A stretch of 64,000 nucleotides of DNA. It comes from Legionellales bacterium. Lineage in GTDB: Bacteria > Pseudomonadota > Gammaproteobacteria > Berkiellales > Berkiellaceae. Positions 9,728 to 18,732 of this stretch are shown one piece after another. The stretch's first letter is position 1, and each line of letters starts with the position of its first letter. A program made the translations under genes and the position numbers. The stretch lies in contig PANA01000005.1 of assembly GCA_002708265.1 (NCBI GenBank), forward strand, positions 124,001-188,000, written 5' to 3'. Under the pieces are notes generated by a model. That model was not told the DNA's origin. It did not search any database and saw only the letters and a list, made by a program, of their open reading frames with translations.

Positions 9728-12408
9728 CCACCAGATGGTGTAGCAACTTTTCCACGAAAACGAGGAGAGTCGTCATCTTGGTCTGATGGTAATGCTTTAA
9801 TTGCAATTGCTTGAACTTTAGATAGTGTTACGACAGCTGGGTTGTTACTGTCCCCGTATTGCTCTAATAACCTTGCATCACTACTATTCAAACTGACCTT
9901 TTCTGCTGTTCGGCCTGCGATCCCCCACTTCTGAACGAGAGCTTCACGAACACTTATTTTATCAGTGGCGACATAGTTTTGTAGCTGGTTAGTACGAAGA
10001 TGATTGAAAAAAGGTTTATGCACGATAAACAATGTACAGAGCATTAACATAAAAGTTAAAAAGCCCCACACCTTGTTTTCAATATAGCTACCAAATAATC
10101 TCTGTGTTTGGTGACGATATTTGTCAATCCCGGACGCTAAAGCACCACGAATTTCAGCAGGTTGCCACACTCGTCGCCGTTTAGGTTTAGAGGGTGCCTC
10201 TCCTGCCGGGCTTGGCTCCGGCAACGGTAGTGGCTCAGGTAAAACTTCAGGGGGCGTAACATCTGGTGTAAGAACTCTTCTTCTACGGATCGTAGATGAG
10301 TTAGACCTTGCTTCGATGTTCTCCTCAGTACTAGGTTCTACCTCAGCTGGTAAAGGAGCAGAAGTTTCAGGAGCATCATTCTCAGGGACAGGAGGAACAG
10401 ATCGCTGTGCCTCGACTGGGAATGTGCTTGGTGCGCTAGTATTACCATCAATTGATGCTGCAACATGTGGTTGAGCAAGAACGGGCGCGCTAACTACTGA
10501 ATGAACTTCATCTTCTCTAGGTCTAAAACCTTCTGTAGGGTCTTCGTCAAGATTGTCCGCTGCAGCCAAAGTTGAAGGAGCATCTGTTAGGTCATCTTCA
10601 GGCAACTCATTGCCTTCTGGCGCAGGTGTTGGTGGTTTCTCTGAACCAATACTACTTTGACCTGCTACTTCTACAGCTGTCTCTAATTCCTCAGGAACGG
10701 GTTTGAGTCCCATAGACTCTATCATCTCCATCGCTAGCTGGTTTCGATCACGCCAATCAATCGTATCTGTTATCAGCCGCAGCAAATGGGAATCTAACTC
10801 TGGACCGGGGGCCTCAACGAAAGTATGAAGAAAAATATTCCACATCGCATGATCTAGACACGTTGTACCAGCTTGTTTTGTGACGGGTACTACCTCCATA
10901 TTCCGCATGTTAGGGAAATAGTTCCGCCTCGCATCTAGAACAGCGTTCCATATCTCCGCCTGACAAGCACCTAGAATTAGTTGTTCAGCGGGTTTTGATT
11001 TACCTTTTCTTTTACGCTTCTTAGATTTTACTAATCCAGGTCCACCGCCAGCACTTTCGAAGTGTTCCACTCGAATGGCAGCGTTTTTTAAAACCCCACA
11101 GACTTGCTCTCTTCTATCATCGATACCTCTTTCTCTATCCACGATAAATTGACCTGCATTTTCCCTGAAAAACTGTTTCATTTCCGATGACAGGGGAACC
11201 GTGATATGCATCCCGGTCCAGTGGTAGCCTCGATGATTAACTCGGACGGGGATTAATATTTCATCTGGCATTTCAATACCATCAGGTAATCGTCGCCCAA
11301 AAGCATCCATTATTTCATTTAAGATCGGCATTCTTAGGTCAGCAACTGTGTTTGGGTACACCTGCAAAGATGTTATAGGCAGTATCCATTGTAGCTGGCC
11401 ACTAACGAGTGTTTGCTTATGAATTTCAACATCTGCTGGGTGAATCAGATCGTAGTTATGATTAAAGAATCGCCGAACACCTGCTCGCTCAACTGAAGGA
11501 ATTGATTGGTACAGCTCCGCTAGTGTAGAGCCCAAACGGCTTCCGTGGTAATCCCCTCTGAATGCACCAATCGTAAACTGACGATCTGGGTTAACCGCAT
11601 GATGCGCTAGATCAATAGCCAGCTCATAATTTTCAGCAAAAATATCTTCAAGAGGCGGCATGTGCTCCGGATTCTGAGCAACACGAAGGGCTTCATCATA
11701 AGCATCACTGATTGTTGTTGCCATGTGATCAGCATACGACAACAATAGTTCTCTTATGCCGGCTCCTGTAAACCCACCTGCGGCTAGGTATTCTGCACCA
11801 GTATTACCAGTAACTCCCATACTGATACCATCTGGTGTAAGAATTTGTAAATAGGCCGCTTGTACATGATCGGCCTCAGCGGTTCTTAAATGTCGACTTC
11901 CTTGAGACCTAGACTTTAAGACATTAACTACTGACTGACGCAAACGCTTGAAGGCCAAAAACATAATATCGACTCTTCGCTCATTACCGCCAAAACTATT
12001 GCGAATAAATTCTTTTAGAGCGTCATCATCATCCTGATCAAACTCAGTTTGGTAAAGCTTTAAAGCCGCACGTTGCATAACATCGACTGTAGAAGCTAAT
12101 CCGGCGCGTGCTTTCGTTCTTGCCGTCGCCCTTCGAGGGCCATACAAATTGGGGGATTGCGTTAAAGCATCTAAGTAACGAGCGATAGAAATTTTGCGCT
12201 CTAAGCGGTCCTCAATAGGATCTCTTTCGGCAGAGGGATCCTTAAATCCAACACGAATAAACTGTGCAACCGCAGGATTGAGTTGACGAGGCATAAAACC
12301 GTTCAGTCGGTCTATTTCAGCACGTTCTAGCTCCAAACGCTCAGCAACAACATCTTTTGCATCATTAAGTACACGTAATCTACGAGCTTCATCTGTTTCT
12401 GGAACCAT
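9724..12408 (-). CDS. large membrane-anchored protein of unknown function, cysteine-protease-like core
   Basis: I do not recognise a family. The ATG at 12408 is preferred over an in-frame TTG at 12432 because GAGGGG lies just upstream of it, giving 894 residues. Residues about 1-340 are helical. A block then shows H396-W397 (HWTGMHITV), E451 in a VEHFES context, and Q512 with C517 (KQAGTTCLDH), resembling the His-acid-Gln-Cys order of clan CE peptidases (Ulp1/YopJ type). A lysine/arginine patch (KKRKRKGK) sits between E451 and Q512. A Pro/Glu-rich disordered region covers about 580-760, and one membrane span lies at about 780-798. It replaces ispG together with its neighbours. The protease idea is inference. 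Confidence 0.7.
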   Translation of the reverse strand: MVPETDEARRLRVLNDAKDVVAERLELERAEIDRLNGFMPRQLNPAVAQFIRVGFKDPSAERDPIEDRLERKISIARYLDALTQSPNLYGPRRATARTKARAGLASTVDVMQRAALKLYQTEFDQDDDDALKEFIRNSFGGNERRVDIMFLAFKRLRQSVVNVLKSRSQGSRHLRTAEADHVQAAYLQILTPDGISMGVTGNTGAEYLAAGGFTGAGIRELLLSYADHMATTISDAYDEALRVAQNPEHMPPLEDIFAENYELAIDLAHHAVNPDRQFTIGAFRGDYHGSRLGSTLAELYQSIPSVERAGVRRFFNHNYDLIHPADVEIHKQTLVSGQLQWILPITSLQVYPNTVADLRMPILNEIMDAFGRRLPDGIEMPDEILIPVRVNHRGYHWTGMHITVPLSSEMKQFFRENAGQFIVDRERGIDDRREQVCGVLKNAAIRVEHFESAGGGPGLVKSKKRKRKGKSKPAEQLILGACQAEIWNAVLDARRNYFPNMRNMEVVPVTKQAGTTCLDHAMWNIFLHTFVEAPGPELDSHLLRLITDTIDWRDRNQLAMEMIESMGLKPVPEELETAVEVAGQSSIGSEKPPTPAPEGNELPEDDLTDAPSTLAAADNLDEDPTEGFRPREDEVHSVVSAPVLAQPHVAASIDGNTSAPSTFPVEAQRSVPPVPENDAPETSAPLPAEVEPSTEENIEARSNSSTIRRRRVLTPDVTPPEVLPEPLPLPEPSPAGEAPSKPKRRRVWQPAEIRGALASGIDKYRHQTQRLFGSYIENKVWGFLTFMLMLCTLFIVHKPFFNHLRTNQLQNYVATDKISVREALVQKWGIAGRTAEKVSLNSSDARLLEQYGDSNNPAVVTLSKVQAIAIKALPSDQDDDSPRFRGKVATPSGG

Positions 12409-12564
12409 TATCAACCCCTCTAAATGATGCAATTACACGAATATGTATGCATCTTCTATATCTCTATGTTGATGAAATATATCAAACAGAAAGGGCAAGA
12501 ACAAGCTTGGTATCTCACTCACACCTTAAAAAGTTAGCTAGTTGTGTTATTTTGAGGTTGTTGA

Positions 12565-12981
12565 CTAAGCAAAACGAGTTGGATCAGCACCATATCGGTT
12601 ATCACCCTCACTCCCTTTAATCAGAAACAAGATGATAAACATAGGCAATGTCCCAAAAATCGGAATAAGTCCCGGCATTCCCCACCAACCAGATAGATTC
12701 ATATCATGTAGGCGTTTAGCGGACATGGTGATGAAACCATAGGCCCCAAAAAACATTGGTGTAAAGAAAACAAGATCCGTCAGAATGGGAAACTCAAGGG
12801 CTCGCAGAAAGAGCCCTGCGAACGAGAGGATAAATAAAGAGACGCCCACTAGCGCTGTCAACACGATGAGTCCAACGAAAAAGTTTTGTCGTGACAAGCG
12901 ACCATGAGGGTTCATAAATAACCCTAATAAAACATTGACGTTGGTCAACTCAGTCATCGATAGGAGTTGATTGTGATTCAT
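12565..12981 (-). CDS. DUF805 family inner-membrane protein
   Basis: Small membrane protein of unknown function. The DUF805 pattern is present: GRLSRQNFF near residue 27, the RLHDMNLSGWW motif near 90, and a C-terminal GDNRYGADP. Three or four hydrophobic segments are visible. Length 138 residues. An AAGGA precedes the ATG, and it follows rodZ by 12 bases on the same strand, so it is probably the next gene of that operon, where ispG is usual. Confidence 0.85.
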   Translation of the reverse strand: MNHNQLLSMTELTNVNVLLGLFMNPHGRLSRQNFFVGLIVLTALVGVSLFILSFAGLFLRALEFPILTDLVFFTPMFFGAYGFITMSAKRLHDMNLSGWWGMPGLIPIFGTLPMFIILFLIKGSEGDNRYGADPTRFA

Positions 12982-12993
12982 GCTGCTGTCCTT

Positions 12994-13836
12994 TTAGCCT
13001 AATGTCAAATTCACCATTTCATCTTTTACGGGGATGTCTAAATCAACTGGCTCACCATTGTAACTGATTTGAGCCACTTTTGGATTACCAAGCATTACGC
13101 GTAATGGGGGCTTTCCTTCAACAACCAAAGGTGTTTTAGGATCACGCATTCCTGTAACTAGCTTTTTATGGTTTCCATCAAAAACTGTTATCCAACAGGT
13201 ATCGACAAACTCTACTTTTAACACAGCCACATTCTCTTTTACTGAAACTTCTGCAGGCGACTTGTTCGCCATCATTTCAGCTTTAACCGATAAAGGCTGC
13301 TTGGGTTCATCCAACCTTTCAGCAATATTTGTCACCGCTTTACTTTGCGCTGAGTTCATATTATCTGGCATGACTGTCTCTTTTGGACCGCTCAAAAGCG
13401 CAGTACCAATCATTGCTATTGATAAAACGGCTGCAATTGGTCTTTTGTTTTCAGAAACTGTTCCGCCAAACCGCTTAAACCATGAATTCATTACAGCTGT
13501 TGGCATTTGGTTGGGTGAAGGTTGAGGTAAAGAACGACTCACCTTGTCCGAAGGTTTTGCTTCGTTTTGTTCGTTTTCATATAACTCAACCACCAATGCT
13601 GGCGAGATTCCAACATATCGGGCATAGGCCCTTAGATAGCCTCTAATAAAAGTAGACTTATAACGAGAGTCTGGCGTATTATTTTCCAGATCTGAAATTA
13701 ACTGCACAGACAGTCTTAACTCATCAGCGACAGCTTCAATCGTCAGCTCATGATTTAAACGAGCTTCTCGCAAAAGCTGGCCCGCGGTCGTTCGAATTTT
13801 TGGTGCGATGAGTTCATCTTCATCATCGTATTGCAT
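12994..13836 (-). CDS. rodZ: cytoskeletal cell-shape protein RodZ
   Basis: Transmembrane partner of MreB that controls rod shape. An N-terminal helix-turn-helix domain (about residues 16-85) is followed by a disordered linker, one membrane span at about 133-150, and a C-terminal periplasmic DUF4115-type domain (from about 205, including FVDTCWITVFDG). Length 280 residues, within the range of the family. It follows pilF by 35 bases, the usual pilF-rodZ order. Confidence 0.92.
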   Translation of the reverse strand: MQYDDEDELIAPKIRTTAGQLLREARLNHELTIEAVADELRLSVQLISDLENNTPDSRYKSTFIRGYLRAYARYVGISPALVVELYENEQNEAKPSDKVSRSLPQPSPNQMPTAVMNSWFKRFGGTVSENKRPIAAVLSIAMIGTALLSGPKETVMPDNMNSAQSKAVTNIAERLDEPKQPLSVKAEMMANKSPAEVSVKENVAVLKVEFVDTCWITVFDGNHKKLVTGMRDPKTPLVVEGKPPLRVMLGNPKVAQISYNGEPVDLDIPVKDEMVNLTLG

Positions 13837-13871
13837 CCCCGTAACACTCCCTGTTGTTGGTCACGCAATGA

Positions 13872-14678
13872 TCAGCCTGGTGGCTCGATAGCAATGGTTT
13901 CTTTGGACATTGGAAATTGAGAGCGCAACAACAACGCTGCGCTGGCAGCGGCATTTTCATCTCCGACTTGTCGAGCAAGCTGATGCTTCATAAACAAGCC
14001 TCTTGGATCTGGACTATGCGGCAGCTGTTCATATCGTTCAAAATAAAAGCGCGCGGATTGAACATCATCCGCTTCAAGGCTCATATAAGAAAGCTCAAGC
14101 CATGGTAAGGGACGGCTTGGATCGTAACGCGTTGCTTTTAGGAAGTACTCTTTTGCCTGCTCTTGATTCTTTGTCTGAGCCATACACATGCCGGCATTTT
14201 CATATACACCAGCTGTTTCTACGTAATCTTTATCTTCTAAAGCTATCTGGAAATACTTATCCGCCTGAAGATACTGTTTTCGACGGCACAAAAATGTTCC
14301 GTAATTATTATTTGCTTCACCAGACTTCGGGGTGATACTAAGTGCTCTTTGATAAGCCACTTCTGCTTCATCGATATCACCAACGAATTCAAGAAAATAT
14401 CCCATGGTGTAATGAACTTCAGGAAGCTGCGGCGCTAACTCTCTTGCTCTGAGTAACTTAGACTTAGCTCGCGCTATCTGCCCTTTTTCAAGATAGGCAA
14501 CACCCAACTCGGCATTTAAACGTGCGGCTTTTTCATGGTTCACTTTAAGAATGGGATCGGCAGGTGCTAAAGCCGTGGTGTCTCCAGAGGTGCCAGAGCT
14601 AACACAACCCGAGCACAACAGAACCATTGCAGCTAATTTAAGTGTTTGCTCCCACTTCACCTGAAACATCCGTGACAC
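13872..14678 (-). CDS. pilF: type IV pilus assembly lipoprotein PilF/PilW (TPR)
   Basis: Outer-membrane pilotin that assembles the PilQ secretin. The N terminus has a lipoprotein signal with the lipobox LCSGC. The mature part is a run of TPR repeats (for example [23 protein letters not shown] and [14 protein letters not shown]). Length 268 residues. The start lies 41 bases inside the end of rlmN, so the genes are coupled. Its presence suggests that type IV pili are made, although no other pil genes are in the window. Confidence 0.92.
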   Translation of the reverse strand: MSRMFQVKWEQTLKLAAMVLLCSGCVSSGTSGDTTALAPADPILKVNHEKAARLNAELGVAYLEKGQIARAKSKLLRARELAPQLPEVHYTMGYFLEFVGDIDEAEVAYQRALSITPKSGEANNNYGTFLCRRKQYLQADKYFQIALEDKDYVETAGVYENAGMCMAQTKNQEQAKEYFLKATRYDPSRPLPWLELSYMSLEADDVQSARFYFERYEQLPHSPDPRGLFMKHQLARQVGDENAAASAALLLRSQFPMSKETIAIEPPG

Positions 14679-15762
14679 TGGCTTGATTCCTTTCTATCCA
14701 ACGTAACTGTCGACGGGTTTTATCCTGCACCTGTCCCGCCAACTGACCACAAGCAGCGTCAATATCTTGACCGCGGGTCTTTCTAACGGTAGTGACATAT
14801 CCCGATTTGATCAGCATATCACGAAATTCTGTAATCGCTCTATCTGAAGAGCATTTGTATGGGGCGTAAGGGAAGGGATTAAAGGGAATTAAATTGACCT
14901 TTGAAGGAAGCCCGGCTAATAAGCGGGTTAACTGGCGAGCATGCTGCGGCGTATCATTTACGCCATCCAACATTACGTACTCAATCGTGACATGACGACG
15001 AGGATCGATAGCTACGTAGTCTCGGCAAGCTGCTAACAATTTCTTTAAGGGATACTTTTTGTTAATGGGAACAATTTCATCACGCAACGTATCATTCGGT
15101 GCATGTAGCGAAACTGCCAAGGCAGCATCACACTCTCTAGCAAATCGGGCTATCTCTGGGACTAAGCCTGAGGTACTGAGGGTCACTCTTCGTTTTGAAA
15201 GACCATATGCTAAGTCATCACGCATTATACTCAAGGCAGAAAATACATTCTCAACGTTGAGCAGAGGCTCTCCCATGCCCATAAACACGACGTTTGTGAC
15301 GCGCGCCTCTTTGCCTTCTGCATCTAAGGTTCGTTGAACATGCCATAACTGCCCAATAATCTCGGCTGCCGTCAAGTTTCTCTGGAACCCTTGCTTCCCA
15401 GTTGAGCAGAATTTACAATCCAGCATACAGCCGACTTGCGAAGACACGCACAAGGTGTTCCGCTTAGGCTCAGGGATTAAAACCACTTCAACCGCGCTGT
15501 TGCCAACTTTATGCAACCATTTACGGGTACCATCCGTCGCAATCGAATCATAGATAACGGGGGCTGAAGCGATATAGCAAGTTCCAGCCAACTCGGCCCG
15601 TAGAGATTTTGGCAAATTGCTCATCTGCTCAAAATCATCTACTCGGGCTTGGTGAATCCACTTGAAAACCTGATCTCCACGAAAAGCCTTTTCATTGAGT
15701 TTTTCAACAAAATATTCTCTCAGTGCTAAGCGATCAAAACCTAATAGATTCACCTTTTCCAT
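14638..15762 (-). CDS. rlmN: 23S rRNA/tRNA adenine-C2 methyltransferase RlmN
   Basis: Radical-SAM enzyme methylating A2503 of 23S rRNA and A37 of some tRNAs. The cluster motif CMLDCKFC places the ligand cysteines at residues 112, 116 and 119. A late cysteine in [11 protein letters not shown] is the resolving cysteine used for methyl transfer. GMGEPLLN is also present. Length 374 residues, close to 384 in E. coli. It lies eight bases downstream of ndk, the standard order. Confidence 0.96.
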   Translation of the reverse strand: MEKVNLLGFDRLALREYFVEKLNEKAFRGDQVFKWIHQARVDDFEQMSNLPKSLRAELAGTCYIASAPVIYDSIATDGTRKWLHKVGNSAVEVVLIPEPKRNTLCVSSQVGCMLDCKFCSTGKQGFQRNLTAAEIIGQLWHVQRTLDAEGKEARVTNVVFMGMGEPLLNVENVFSALSIMRDDLAYGLSKRRVTLSTSGLVPEIARFARECDAALAVSLHAPNDTLRDEIVPINKKYPLKKLLAACRDYVAIDPRRHVTIEYVMLDGVNDTPQHARQLTRLLAGLPSKVNLIPFNPFPYAPYKCSSDRAITEFRDMLIKSGYVTTVRKTRGQDIDAACGQLAGQVQDKTRRQLRWIERNQASVTDVSGEVGANT

Positions 15763-15770
15763 GCTAATGC

Positions 15771-16202
15771 CTATCGAGTTCTAGGGCACAGCTCAGCATC
15801 TTTGAAAAAGAAGCTGATTTCGTTTTTAGCAGTTTCAGGTGCGTCAGAACCATGAACGGCATTTTCATCGATTGAGCTAGCAAATGTTGCACGAATCGTA
15901 CCAGGCGCTGCTTCTTTAGGGTTGGTTGCACCCATAATTTCACGGTTCAAAGCAATGGCGTTATCCCCTTCTAGAACCTGAACTAAAACAGGACCAGAAA
16001 TCATGAACTTGACTAGGTCGTTGAAGAAAGGACGCTCTTTGTGAACTTCATAGAAACCTTCTGCTTGCTCTTGAGTCAATTGCATCATTTTTGCCGCGAC
16101 AACTTTCAGGCCTTTGGCTTCAAACATGCTGATGATCTGACCGACCACATTTTTACTCACTGCATCTGGTTTGATGATAGACAAGGTACGTTCTTGAGAC
16201 AT
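15771..16202 (-). CDS. ndk: nucleoside diphosphate kinase
   Basis: Balances NTP and dNTP pools by phosphate transfer through a phosphohistidine. The phospho-acceptor His is in [12 protein letters not shown] near residue 118, and the N-terminal [11 protein letters not shown] segment is characteristic. Length 143 residues, as in E. coli. It begins the ndk-rlmN-pilF-rodZ run and has a good -10 box upstream. Confidence 0.97.
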   Translation of the reverse strand: MSQERTLSIIKPDAVSKNVVGQIISMFEAKGLKVVAAKMMQLTQEQAEGFYEVHKERPFFNDLVKFMISGPVLVQVLEGDNAIALNREIMGATNPKEAAPGTIRATFASSIDENAVHGSDAPETAKNEISFFFKDAELCPRTR

Positions 16203-16249
16203 ATAAATATTATCCTCTATCTATGTTAGCTAAATCATACGTGTGGTGT

Positions 16250-16255
16250 ATTATA
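16250..16255 (-). promoter_or_regulatory. -10 box upstream of ndk
   Basis: A perfect TATAAT on the minus strand, about 48 bases before the ndk start. No good -35 box at 17 bases was found, so the promoter call rests on the -10 element and its position between the ankyrin gene and ndk. Confidence 0.4.
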
Positions 16256-16328
16256 CGCAATCATAGCCTCAGGGGCCAGAGAAACTCTCTTCTCTCAGTC
16301 CTAAAAAAATGGTTTTAAAGACAATCAC

Positions 16329-18143
16329 TTAACGCCTTTTAGCATAGCGTGCGTAAATTGCGCTCTTTTTTGCTTCATCTATGGAGGTATTCACCTCTTC
16401 AGGTGGAGGACTTTTTCGTGCTTGTGCACGCTTTTGTTTCCACGCCAGAAATATCTCTCTTTTACGTACCCCCTCTATATCTTGAAAAGGATCCTTAAAA
16501 CGCTCCTCTGGATACTCTGTTGGCTTGCCTGAAAAGGCATCCGTAAACGTTAAAGCAAAGTCCCTTTTTGGCACACTTTCCGGCATAGCAGAGCTCCTAT
16601 CTGCGTCTCTTCTTCGTAAGGAGTTCAGGAATTCTAATTCTCTTCCTCGTAAGCTCAACTCTTCTAACGCTTTAACCTGACGTTTAGGAGAGTGCTTCTT
16701 TAATGATGGCACTTCGCTAGCTACGTGCTCTTTGATTTCAGCAGTCTTAGGAGAAGAGGTTTGAGCTGAAGAACTTTGCGCTGCTTTAGCTGAAGAGGAT
16801 ACAGTTGCGCTTGGCACTTGAGACGAATTCAACATATCTGTTGATAACCGGACCCTAACTGGTCCCTCATAACTATCTGCTTCCAATTTAGCTGTGACTT
16901 GTGCCATGAGTGGAATAAATAGCTCTATATCAGGTGAACCAAAATACCTTAATTTAGTTCTGGCATATGAAAGACAGTTGTTAAGATGCGCTAGCAATTC
17001 GGACTTGTCAGTAGAACTGTTCAACATCATGTTTAAAGCTTTGAGCAAATGAGGGTACCTTATACCTTGATCGCCGCTAATACCGTAACATCCTGTAATG
17101 GATAGCAGATAAGCTAAAGGCGACCGATATCCCCCCTCCTCTTTAAACATAACTTTAGAGCCAGCTTTAAGTAAAACCTCCACTTTCTTATCCCCATCAG
17201 GACAGTCCGGACGTAATGCCATAAAAAGAGGCAAGTCACCATTTCGTGTGGCCACATTGACATCAACTCGTTTAAGAGAACCTGGATCTTTAGATGGGTC
17301 CGTCCTAACAAGCCCACATAAGTACTCAACTACCTGTGCCGTATTCTTTTGAACCGCTCGATGAATTGGATAAACCCCGTTTTCATTTGGCACATTATAG
17401 GAGTGAAAAGAGAACTCAAAAACATTAAGAAAGAACTTAACAGAACATCTCTCTGCTGCTTTCATTAGTGGACTTGTAAATGCCCTCACCGTTTTGTGCC
17501 TCATAATCAGAGGATGCATATGATTAGGATCAGCCCCTGCCAAGAGCAGTCGACGAACTAAAAGACTATTCTTATTTAAACATGCCTGGAGCAATAAACT
17601 AGACCCTTCGGTGTTTACTAGATTTATCCCTTCAGAGCGCATCCATTGACTTGGGATAGCATCTAGTAATAAGCCTTCAGCACTCGCATATTGACCAAGA
17701 TATGCAGCATACTCCAAAAGGTTTTTACGACTTTTGTCACAATCAACTTTGATGTCATAGGGATTTAAATTATGAAGCTTTTCCGCATCGCTAAGCAATA
17801 ACGGTATAGCTCGTCCCTCACCGTATTTTACCGCTAGAATAATCGCTGTCCGATATGTGGCTTTATCTGCGGCTTCACTGAGGCCCAACCTTTTCAAGCA
17901 ACTACTGAGATACCTAAATCGGTTTATATAAACACGATTCTCTCTTTCACCTTGCTCCGATAACATTTGAATATTACGATCAAGTTGACTATCAAGCTCA
18001 CGGAAACAAGTAATCGAATTTAGCTGGGCAGGATCCCTAAAGCCAAACGATTTTAAATCTGTGTTGCTCAAATACAATGAAAAGTTTTCACGAATATACT
18101 GAAGTTTCCGGTAAATTCGAATAAGTACTGTAGGACCTACCAT
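16329..18143 (-). CDS. ankyrin-repeat protein
   Basis: Protein of 604 residues inserted between iscX and ndk. Several ankyrin repeats are visible at about residues 178-350, for example SSLLLQACLNKNSLLVRRLL and its LLAGADPN continuation, then NGVYPIHRAVQKNTAQVVEY and KKVEVLLKAGSK. The N-terminal 170 residues may hold weaker repeats, and the C-terminal 170 or so are Ser-, Pro- and charge-rich and probably disordered. There is no signal peptide or membrane span. A strong AGGAGAGGGAC precedes the ATG. Ankyrin repeats bind proteins, and in host-associated bacteria such genes are often secreted effectors; that role here is inference. Confidence 0.85.
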   Translation of the reverse strand: MVGPTVLIRIYRKLQYIRENFSLYLSNTDLKSFGFRDPAQLNSITCFRELDSQLDRNIQMLSEQGERENRVYINRFRYLSSCLKRLGLSEAADKATYRTAIILAVKYGEGRAIPLLLSDAEKLHNLNPYDIKVDCDKSRKNLLEYAAYLGQYASAEGLLLDAIPSQWMRSEGINLVNTEGSSLLLQACLNKNSLLVRRLLLAGADPNHMHPLIMRHKTVRAFTSPLMKAAERCSVKFFLNVFEFSFHSYNVPNENGVYPIHRAVQKNTAQVVEYLCGLVRTDPSKDPGSLKRVDVNVATRNGDLPLFMALRPDCPDGDKKVEVLLKAGSKVMFKEEGGYRSPLAYLLSITGCYGISGDQGIRYPHLLKALNMMLNSSTDKSELLAHLNNCLSYARTKLRYFGSPDIELFIPLMAQVTAKLEADSYEGPVRVRLSTDMLNSSQVPSATVSSSAKAAQSSSAQTSSPKTAEIKEHVASEVPSLKKHSPKRQVKALEELSLRGRELEFLNSLRRRDADRSSAMPESVPKRDFALTFTDAFSGKPTEYPEERFKDPFQDIEGVRKREIFLAWKQKRAQARKSPPPEEVNTSIDEAKKSAIYARYAKRR

Positions 18144-18193
18144 GTCCCTCTCCTGATAAAAATAGGATAACTGGGACTTTGAATATAGCGGTA

Positions 18194-18391
18194 TTAATCA
18201 GAGATTTCATCTATCCATGTCATCTGGATAGCTTCAAGAATTCTTTCGTTACATCGATTAGGATCATCTGAAAAATCAGATAGAGAACATACCTTTTTCC
18301 TTAGATCGGTAAAACGCACCTGTTCGGGATCTTCATTTGGATACTCATCACAAAGTGCATCGACTATTTCTTGAATATCAGTCCATTGCAT
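18194..18391 (-). CDS. iscX: Fe-S assembly protein IscX
   Basis: Small acidic protein that binds IscS and iron and tunes cluster assembly. The sequence has the family form: WTDIQEIVDALCDEYP at the start and a central DPEQVRFTDLRKKV. Length 65 residues, as in E. coli. It follows fdx by five bases and is the last gene of the isc operon. Confidence 0.95.
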   Translation of the reverse strand: MQWTDIQEIVDALCDEYPNEDPEQVRFTDLRKKVCSLSDFSDDPNRCNERILEAIQMTWIDEISD

Positions 18392-18396
18392 AATGG

Positions 18397-18729
18397 TTAT
18401 TCCCTAGCATGGTTAATTGTATATTTTGGTATTTCAACTTCAAGATCATCGTCTTCAACCAGTGCTTGGCATCCTAAACGAGAAGTAGGTTTTAGTCCCC
18501 AAGCCCGATCTAATAGATCTTCTTCGACCTCTTCAGGATCTTCCAAGCTATTAAACCCTTTTGCAATGATCACATGGCAGGTTGTACAGGCACAAGAGCG
18601 CTCGCAAGCATGCTCAATATCAATGCCGTTTCTCAACGCCACATCAAGAACACTTTCTCCCTTATCAGCAGAAACCACTTTTCCATTCGGGCATAATTCA
18701 GGATGGGGATAAAAGGTTATTTTTGGCAT
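18397..18729 (-). CDS. fdx: isc-type [2Fe-2S] ferredoxin
   Basis: Electron donor for cluster assembly on IscU. Ligands C42, C48, C51 and C87 are in place ([11 protein letters not shown] and LGCQALV), the same positions as in E. coli Fdx. Length 110 residues. It is preceded by hscA with a three-base gap and followed by iscX. Confidence 0.96.
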   Translation of the reverse strand: MPKITFYPHPELCPNGKVVSADKGESVLDVALRNGIDIEHACERSCACTTCHVIIAKGFNSLEDPEEVEEDLLDRAWGLKPTSRLGCQALVEDDDLEVEIPKYTINHARE

Positions 18730-18732
18730 GTA

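Noticed and set aside
10121-10474. 117-residue Gly/Ser-rich plus-strand frame
   Set aside because: Antisense shadow of the Pro/Glu-rich linker of the large membrane-anchored protein.
12408-12432. TTG start giving a 902-residue form of the large protein
   Set aside because: The ATG at 12408 has GAGGGG directly upstream; the TTG form would place that signal inside the coding sequence.
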